IMG/VR virus record: IMGVR_UViG_3300043570_000972
Location: 1 to 50,715 of that record
Direction: 5' to 3' (one strand)
Length of the DNA: 50,715 nucleotides
Origin: a virus
Shown here one piece after another: positions 44,851 to 50,715 of the stretch. The notes below the pieces were generated by a model. The model did not search any database, was not told the DNA's origin, and saw only the letters and a program-made list of their open reading frames with translations. The translations under genes and the position numbers were made by a program. Position 1 is the first letter of the stretch, and every line of letters starts with the position of its first letter.

Positions 44851-45506
44851 TATGCCTCTTCCAGTGTTAGAGACACATTCCAAAAATCAAAGTTCAAACC
44901 ACTTCTTTTAACAACTGAGTAACTAAAGTCTGAAAAAAATACTTCTATAATTTCATTATATTTATTTATATTATTAAACCTATTGTCTGTTTCCCCTGCA
45001 TCTGTATCTTCAAAGTTTGTGTACTTGTCATATGAAAGATATACCCAAAAAGACCCTTTATGGTTATCATACCAATCAAGCAGTTCGACTCCGCCTGCTC
45101 CGCCATCAGTTGTAAACTCTAATGGATTTTGTCTAGAAGCAGTTTTAATCATATCCGCATTTCCGTTGGTATCAAAATCTGCTTTAGTATCATATGCTCT
45201 TGATGGCAACATATTCCAAGATGCTGTAATTTGTAGTTTATCCGCAATATGGTATGACCTCATACGGCCATTGATCATTCTTTCCCGTTTTTCAATTCTA
45301 GTAGGCTTAAAGTCAATACCTGACCTGTTATCATCTGAAAGTATTAAAAACTCCCCATTGGACCCTTCAGAGGCTGTATATGACCCTATCTCGTTGCCAT
45401 CTGGTATATAAAACCCATCAACTTTTGTTCCAGGGTTGTCAGAAAATAACATTGCCTGTGGTCTGGAGTATTTCTTTCTACCAGACATGTAGTTATTAGT
45501 TGCCAT
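44850..45506 (-). CDS. Distal tail-like protein
   Basis: 218 residues directly after the tape measure (one-base overlap). Beta-rich: RMRSYHIADKLQITASWNML, a DWYDNHKGSFWVYLSYDKYT block and VFFSDFSYSVVKRSGLNFDF. The position between tape measure and the large tail gene matches distal tail proteins. Sequence-level family not confirmed. Confidence 0.6.
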   Translation of the reverse strand: MATNNYMSGRKKYSRPQAMLFSDNPGTKVDGFYIPDGNEIGSYTASEGSNGEFLILSDDNRSGIDFKPTRIEKRERMINGRMRSYHIADKLQITASWNMLPSRAYDTKADFDTNGNADMIKTASRQNPLEFTTDGGAGGVELLDWYDNHKGSFWVYLSYDKYTNFEDTDAGETDNRFNNINKYNEIIEVFFSDFSYSVVKRSGLNFDFWNVSLTLEEA

Positions 45507-48500
45507 TATATCCTAGTCCCCCTCATTTTTTGACCATCTATGCTTTTTATTTGTGCCATTACAACTCTTGCAATTTCATTAGGGTTTGATTCTGACAATA
45601 CATTAACATTGATACTATAATTATACACTGAGTCCCCTACTGAATCTCCATTATTTATTGCTTTCATTTTATCTATACCTTGAGATTGGACTGCATACTT
45701 GCTCATAACAAATTCTCCTGGGGTAAGCATTGCAGGAACTGTGTCGGTTCCCTTTGCATATCCTCCAGAATTAAACAAACTTGAAACAAATCCACCTGAA
45801 GAAAAAGTTGGAACCTGTTTACGGGGATAATTACCATAACCAGTACCAAAGTTAGGGTTTGAAGTATTGAATAGTTGTGCTTGTTCATTGAATTTGAGAT
45901 CTCCTGCAGCAAGTGCTTCTGCTTCCTCCTTGTCTTTGAGTTCTGCTGCTGCTTTAGCAACTGCTGCTGCCTTTACGGCTGCTACTTTGACAGGATCAGT
46001 TTCTGCTGGGACTGGATAATCTGGAATTTCATAACCAATAACCTCTCCACGACTATTCTTGATTGGCTGAGGTTGAAGAGTTAAAGAGTTTGATCCTCGT
46101 CTATCAGTGTCGGAGACGACATCAGTCGGACCTCCAAAAGACCTAGAACCATAATCTCCTATATTCTCTTTGGTTTTTAAAGCACGATATAAAGCCCAAG
46201 AAGTTCCTGTCCAACTATAAAAATAAAAAAAGTTGTCATCTGCTAGTGCTGTTGCATCGGGACGATTGTTGTAGTCTAGTAATGGGTGGGTTTGAGCCCT
46301 CTCTGCATTTAGTTGTCCTCTCTGACTTTTTTCGCTAATTCTTCTAAAATCATCGTCTAGTCCTGCTTCTCTTAGTTTTGCGCGTTGAGCGATATTCAAT
46401 CCTTTGTCGCCGTAATTTCCATATTCAGTTTTTCTAGGATCTGGCAGTCCAAGTGCTATGATTTTATCTATATATGTTTGATCAAATGCAGCATCTGCTG
46501 CTGCGGTTTGTGCATTGATGCTTTGCTCAGTTGATATCAATGATGCTTTATTTGCTGCATCCCCTTGTTTTAGGTTTTTGGTTTCATTTCCACCTGCACC
46601 ATTTCCACCTGCACCATTTCCACCTGCACCATTTCCACCTGCACCATTTCCACCTGCACCATTTCCATCCCATGTTCCTAGGCCTTGACTTGCTGGGGCT
46701 GTACTATCTGCTGTTACCTTTGCTGCTTTTGCTGTTGCAACTTTTGCTTTTGCTGCATCAACTTTCTTAGACAGTTCTGAAAACTTACCAGCCTCACCTT
46801 TGTTTGTTGCATCTTTAAATGCCCTTTCTGCATCAGCCAATTCTTTTTCTGCAACAGTTAGTGCCTGATCTGCTGCTGCTTGTTGTTGAGTCTTGTTTTT
46901 TGCATCAAGAACTCCCTGTGGAGTTTTATTGTATGCTTTTAACTTATCAAGAACGGATTGCCACTTCTTATCAATTGCATCTGTTGATGCAAGGAGTACT
47001 CCAAGTTGTTTATCCAGGTCTTTACCTGCTAAAGTATTAGCATCTATTCTTGCCTTTATTCTATCCCAACTATATCTTGTTTGATCTAATACTGTTATCT
47101 CATCAACAAGTTTATCTATTTGTTCTTGAATTAAAGTGTTGGCATATGTTAAATCTTCAATTTTATCTTCTAGAGGCTCTAGTTGCTTTGTTTGAATCTC
47201 TAATATTTTATCTTCTTTATCTCTAATCTTAAGAAGTGCTCCTTCACGAAGTTCTTCTAGTCTATAAATTTCATCTTGCTTAACTCTTATTTGTTCTTGG
47301 ATTGCAACTCTTCCAGGGTCTGTCTCCATTCTATAAAGTTGTTGAGATATTTCAAACTGACGGCTTTGTATATCCTTTTCACTTAACCCGCTTTGTGGCC
47401 CACGAAGCCCATCAATCTCATTTTTTCTTGCTTGCTCTAAAGCATCTGAAGCATCTGTCTGAAGTCTTCCTGCTGCATCTGCACGGTTTGCTTGCATTGC
47501 TTGTGCAGCAGATGAGATATCTCCCTTTGATAATGCATCCGCAAGATCGAGTTGCCCCTTTTGTTGACTTAATATTCCATCATTAATATTTGAAACCTTT
47601 TGAAGCGCTTCTGCTTGCTTGTCATATTTTTCATTAATCTTTTCTGCTGCATTAGAAATTAAGGCTAAGTCATTTGATAGAGTGGTATTTTCTGTATTTA
47701 GTTTTTCCATAGCACGATCACCAAAGATGGGATTCATTTCTAGGTCTCTATTTAAATCATTTACTTCTTCTGATAAACTCTCAATTGGTCTTGAATAATT
47801 TTTTTCAATTGCTCTTTGATCTTTTTCAATTTCACGATTAATTAGTTCAATTTGTCTTCTAAATATTGCTGCAGATGCTTCTGCTTCTTTAATTGATTTG
47901 TTATTAGCATTCATTGTGTCAACCATTGCAGTTGTTCTTGGGTCTGCACCAGTTCTTAGCAGGCTTTCTTGAACAGCAAACATTTCATCTACAAGTTCGA
48001 GTCCTGGTTTAGCAGACTCAGAGAATTGTCCAGCATTAAATTTAATTTGAATATCAATAATCTTTTTAGCCTCAATAGAGTTTAAATAATTTGCTATCTC
48101 TTCAGAATCAACCTTTCCATCTTTAAGGTCTTCAATTAAATGTCTTGCAAGTGCTGGGTCATTTAATACCTCTGTCATCTGGTCTGCAGAAAATCCTGCA
48201 AGTTGCATTGCTGTTGAAAGTTTTGGCATTTGCTCAAGTAGTTTAAACTCTTCATTTGCCATAATCATTTTTTGGCTAAGTGCAAATCTTTCAGTCTCAG
48301 ATGCAGCCTTTTTTAAATCTTCAATGTACTGTTTTCTTTCTGGACTTCCAACTTTACCAAGAGCACCTGATGCAATTGCTGCTGCAGTGGCTGCATCTTG
48401 AACATGCTCTAGTGCTTCTGTTGCACTTGCTCCACTTGCAATTAGCATTTTAAATGCTGTTTCTTGGTTTGTAATTTGCTCTACTGTTTCTCTATTAACA

Positions 48501-50707
48501 ACATTGGCTTCTCCAACTATCGCCTCATTGTATGTCTTCATCATTTTTACACCAGTAGGAGTAAGTCCTTCAATATTTGCTTTTGTTTTTGGTAGGGCTT
48601 TTCCTTTTTTATCTTTTTTAAACTTAAAGATTGCTTTATCCCCCGTGAGTTTTGCTAACTCATTAAAGTCTTTTGCAGACATCCCCATAATCATATCTCT
48701 AAATTCTTTTGGAACCTTCATTCCTATCATTCTTTGTTGAAGGCCATCAAACATCTTAAATGCAGTAGACATGTCTTTCTTTACTTTTGGATTACTAAAT
48801 GCAGCAAGCATAGACTGTAATGGTTTTGTTGCATCAAATGCACCATCACGAACATTCTTAATACGCATAGCAAGATCATCAAGGAAGTCTAGAGGGTTTG
48901 ATCCACCTACTTTAGGAGTTGCTGCAGGCACATCTGCTCCAACAGAAGTTACTCCTCCTAATCCTGACATTTCAAGTTTTTCAACTGCAAAATCACTATC
49001 TGAAAGAAGTTTTAATGCTGCAACATTTTTTGCTAAAATTGCTACATAAGCATCGGAGCCAATTGCAATTCCGTCTATATATGCTTGATTCATAGCCTGC
49101 TGAGCAGCAAGAAATTCTATATCTGCAGTACGGGTTTTATCGTTTACTGTAGCCTCATATATCTGCTGTGCTGCAAGTTTTTGCAAGTACTCTGTTTGTT
49201 GCTCAAGAGTTCCTTTCTTAAACTGTTCCATTCTATCTTCGTTCTTTTCTAATGCATCGGTTGCAGCCTTCATATTTGGAGAGACATCGGCAGAGGCATC
49301 AACGGTCTTGCCATCTTCTGAGGCTAAAGATGTTTTGCCAGCCTTCTTAGCATCTTCTTTTATTTTTTCAAGTGCTGCTTGCTCTTTCTTGATTGTTTCA
49401 AGTCCTGCAAGGCCTATGGTTGTAACCATAATCTCAAAGTCAATTGTATTTCCATCTAGAGCCTGAATACTTTTTAGGGTTTCCATCATTGAGTCAAACT
49501 GCGCTGGATCTTTCTTTTTCATTACCATTTCTGTAATAATTGAAGTTGCTTGTTTTTTACCCTCTGAAGTACCAAATCCTGAAAACATACCAAACAATTC
49601 TTTTGTTTTGGATGTACCCTTTGTTTTAATTGCTGCGTTTAGCAAGAAATCCATTTCGTTTAACTTGCCACTGAACAGATCCATATAACTTGTTGCTTCT
49701 GATGGACTCAAAACCTTGCTTCCAACAAGCATTTCCATTTTTGCCTGGAATTGTTGTGCTCCTTTTTCTCCAGCAAGACCAGTAGTTACATTCTTACCCA
49801 GTTCGGAATTGTACTCTCCATAAGTAGTATCATTTACAAGGTTTTTAGTTTTCTTTAAAAATGTTTTAGAAGCCTCTTCTTGATCTGTACCCTTGTATGT
49901 TGACTCAACCTGTGCTTTAGATGCATCAAAGTATGCATCCTCACGCATTGCTTGCTTACCCCAAACAGAACCACTATAAACTTTATCAAAACTTGCTGCA
50001 CTTCTATTTATTTGTGAAAGAACTTGATCATTCATAAATTGAGTGTCTTTTACATTCTGAGCATTAAGTGCAGAAAGTTGTGTTTCAATCTCTAATTTCT
50101 TTTGTGCATTTGCTGTTGATGCTAACTCTGCTTCTAATTTTTGTTTTGCAGTTTCATACTCAACCTGTACCTGGTCTGCCATCATTGTTGCCAACTCTAA
50201 GTTGTTCATATTTAATGCTGCAAGTGCTGCTACTTCTTTTCTTGCTCCTTGTCCAAATCCTGACTTTGATGCAACATTATCTTCAAGGTTATTGGTTCTT
50301 TGTCCTGCCTTTGCCATTATTGCAACTCTGGCTTTCATAGGTTCCTTTTCTAGATCTTCACCATCAGGTCCAATCAGTGAGGTTAGTTGACCAATAACCT
50401 GCATTTCAAGTTTTGCATCTTTAAGTTCTATAGCCAAGGCTGCTGCGATGCTGTTTGCTGCGTTACTGTCTAAAACTCCATCTGCAACTCCTGTTGCAAG
50501 TTTTAATGCTAGATCTGATACTGCTTTATCTTGGCCAAACTCTTTAACATTTTTTTGAAAAAGTTCTTTTTCTTTTTTGCCAGGTTCTGATCCTAAAAAT
50601 TGTTTTCCAAATATATCGTCAATCTTAACTGCTTCATCATACTTTCCATACTGGCTTTTTTCTCTACGCTTATCCATTTTTTCAGATGCGCCAACCCTAC
50701 CAGTCAT
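45506..50707 (-). CDS. Tape measure protein
   Basis: 1733 residues, the longest gene. Extensive Lys/Glu/Ala coiled coil (about 100-1350) is followed by a low-complexity Gly/Asn linker (five GNGAG units). A C-terminal region ends FSSGGFVSSLFNSGGYAKGT and VPAMLTPGEFVMSKYAVQSQ; the GYA-GTD-VPAMLTPGEFV motif is a hallmark of actinophage and Gram-positive phage tape measures. It sets tail length and may enter the host with DNA. Start ATG 50707 follows AGGAGAA; a Met ten codons later is the alternative. Essentially complete at the window edge. Confidence 0.9.
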   Translation of the reverse strand: MTGRVGASEKMDKRREKSQYGKYDEAVKIDDIFGKQFLGSEPGKKEKELFQKNVKEFGQDKAVSDLALKLATGVADGVLDSNAANSIAAALAIELKDAKLEMQVIGQLTSLIGPDGEDLEKEPMKARVAIMAKAGQRTNNLEDNVASKSGFGQGARKEVAALAALNMNNLELATMMADQVQVEYETAKQKLEAELASTANAQKKLEIETQLSALNAQNVKDTQFMNDQVLSQINRSAASFDKVYSGSVWGKQAMREDAYFDASKAQVESTYKGTDQEEASKTFLKKTKNLVNDTTYGEYNSELGKNVTTGLAGEKGAQQFQAKMEMLVGSKVLSPSEATSYMDLFSGKLNEMDFLLNAAIKTKGTSKTKELFGMFSGFGTSEGKKQATSIITEMVMKKKDPAQFDSMMETLKSIQALDGNTIDFEIMVTTIGLAGLETIKKEQAALEKIKEDAKKAGKTSLASEDGKTVDASADVSPNMKAATDALEKNEDRMEQFKKGTLEQQTEYLQKLAAQQIYEATVNDKTRTADIEFLAAQQAMNQAYIDGIAIGSDAYVAILAKNVAALKLLSDSDFAVEKLEMSGLGGVTSVGADVPAATPKVGGSNPLDFLDDLAMRIKNVRDGAFDATKPLQSMLAAFSNPKVKKDMSTAFKMFDGLQQRMIGMKVPKEFRDMIMGMSAKDFNELAKLTGDKAIFKFKKDKKGKALPKTKANIEGLTPTGVKMMKTYNEAIVGEANVVNRETVEQITNQETAFKMLIASGASATEALEHVQDAATAAAIASGALGKVGSPERKQYIEDLKKAASETERFALSQKMIMANEEFKLLEQMPKLSTAMQLAGFSADQMTEVLNDPALARHLIEDLKDGKVDSEEIANYLNSIEAKKIIDIQIKFNAGQFSESAKPGLELVDEMFAVQESLLRTGADPRTTAMVDTMNANNKSIKEAEASAAIFRRQIELINREIEKDQRAIEKNYSRPIESLSEEVNDLNRDLEMNPIFGDRAMEKLNTENTTLSNDLALISNAAEKINEKYDKQAEALQKVSNINDGILSQQKGQLDLADALSKGDISSAAQAMQANRADAAGRLQTDASDALEQARKNEIDGLRGPQSGLSEKDIQSRQFEISQQLYRMETDPGRVAIQEQIRVKQDEIYRLEELREGALLKIRDKEDKILEIQTKQLEPLEDKIEDLTYANTLIQEQIDKLVDEITVLDQTRYSWDRIKARIDANTLAGKDLDKQLGVLLASTDAIDKKWQSVLDKLKAYNKTPQGVLDAKNKTQQQAAADQALTVAEKELADAERAFKDATNKGEAGKFSELSKKVDAAKAKVATAKAAKVTADSTAPASQGLGTWDGNGAGGNGAGGNGAGGNGAGGNGAGGNETKNLKQGDAANKASLISTEQSINAQTAAADAAFDQTYIDKIIALGLPDPRKTEYGNYGDKGLNIAQRAKLREAGLDDDFRRISEKSQRGQLNAERAQTHPLLDYNNRPDATALADDNFFYFYSWTGTSWALYRALKTKENIGDYGSRSFGGPTDVVSDTDRRGSNSLTLQPQPIKNSRGEVIGYEIPDYPVPAETDPVKVAAVKAAAVAKAAAELKDKEEAEALAAGDLKFNEQAQLFNTSNPNFGTGYGNYPRKQVPTFSSGGFVSSLFNSGGYAKGTDTVPAMLTPGEFVMSKYAVQSQGIDKMKAINNGDSVGDSVYNYSINVNVLSESNPNEIARVVMAQIKSIDGQKMRGTRI
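46591..46665 (-). repeat. 15-bp tandem repeat in the tape measure gene
   Basis: Five identical copies of CACCTGCACCATTTC (+ strand), coding GNGAG repeated five times in a flexible linker. Identical DNA copies imply recent expansion or slippage; the copy number may vary among relatives. Confidence 0.9.
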
Positions 50708-50715
50708 TTCTCCTA

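Overview
This window is most of a low-GC tailed-phage genome (Caudoviricetes) that infects an actinobacterium. Phage hallmarks are a large tape-measure protein with downstream tail genes, both terminase subunits, a complete phage-coded replication and recombination set, a CHAP endolysin with small membrane proteins, and four tRNA genes. Actinobacterial hallmarks are a WhiB-like protein, a DUF7455-type zinc protein, an HslV/proteasome-type hydrolase and very frequent leaderless-type promoters. The AT-rich composition and the Ala/Thr-rich secreted surface-type proteins would fit a freshwater Nanopelagicales-like (acI) host. That host guess is inference; only the actinobacterial link is reasonably supported.

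Layout. (1) 1-2010, + strand: a tightly overlapping operon of small unknown proteins, a hairpin terminator and a second small operon. (2) 2011-2940: an AT-rich, largely gene-free region with repeated TATCAAACC and AGATTACGA motifs, two tandem consensus promoters without an obvious ORF, and three perfect DnaA boxes (TGTGGATAA). It is the best replication-origin candidate here. (3) 2940-8940: mostly + strand, many very small genes (several zinc-binding), a luciferase-like monooxygenase next to a 2OG-Fe(II) oxygenase, a Stealth-like sugar-phosphate transferase on the opposite strand, a HAD phosphatase and three tRNAs (Glu, CAT, Arg). Many genes carry a sigma70-type promoter whose -10 box lies only 6-7 nt before the ATG. 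(4) 8939-22004, - strand: HNH nuclease, two candidate structured RNAs around pstS, an Hsp20, WhiB, SNase, a kinase/nucleotidyltransferase flanked by DUF2061 membrane proteins, endolysin, tRNA-Asn, a secreted subtilase, an HslV/proteasome-like protein, holin-like proteins and a PA14 surface protein. (5) 22111-25482: a secreted Ig-like/coiled-coil protein and the terminase subunits. (6) 25472-37667: replication and recombination: DUF3310, RuvC-like, Cas4-like and Hjc-like nucleases, RecA, DnaE, SSB, primase, DnaB and DNA-binding regulators. (7) 37667-50707: tail genes ending in the tape measure at the right edge.

How it fits together. The phage codes its own DnaE, DnaB, primase, SSB and RecA but no recognisable initiator in this window, so the DnaA boxes suggest host DnaA is recruited. 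The - strand genes are long translationally coupled operons with Shine-Dalgarno sites. The left + strand genes look like individually promoted leaderless transcripts. Auxiliary genes (PstS, Hsp20, HslV-like hydrolase, NadR-like kinase/adenylyltransferase, oxygenase pair, Stealth-like transferase, four Sec-type secreted proteins) point to extensive remodelling of host physiology and cell surface. All functions are from reading motifs by eye; no searches were run.
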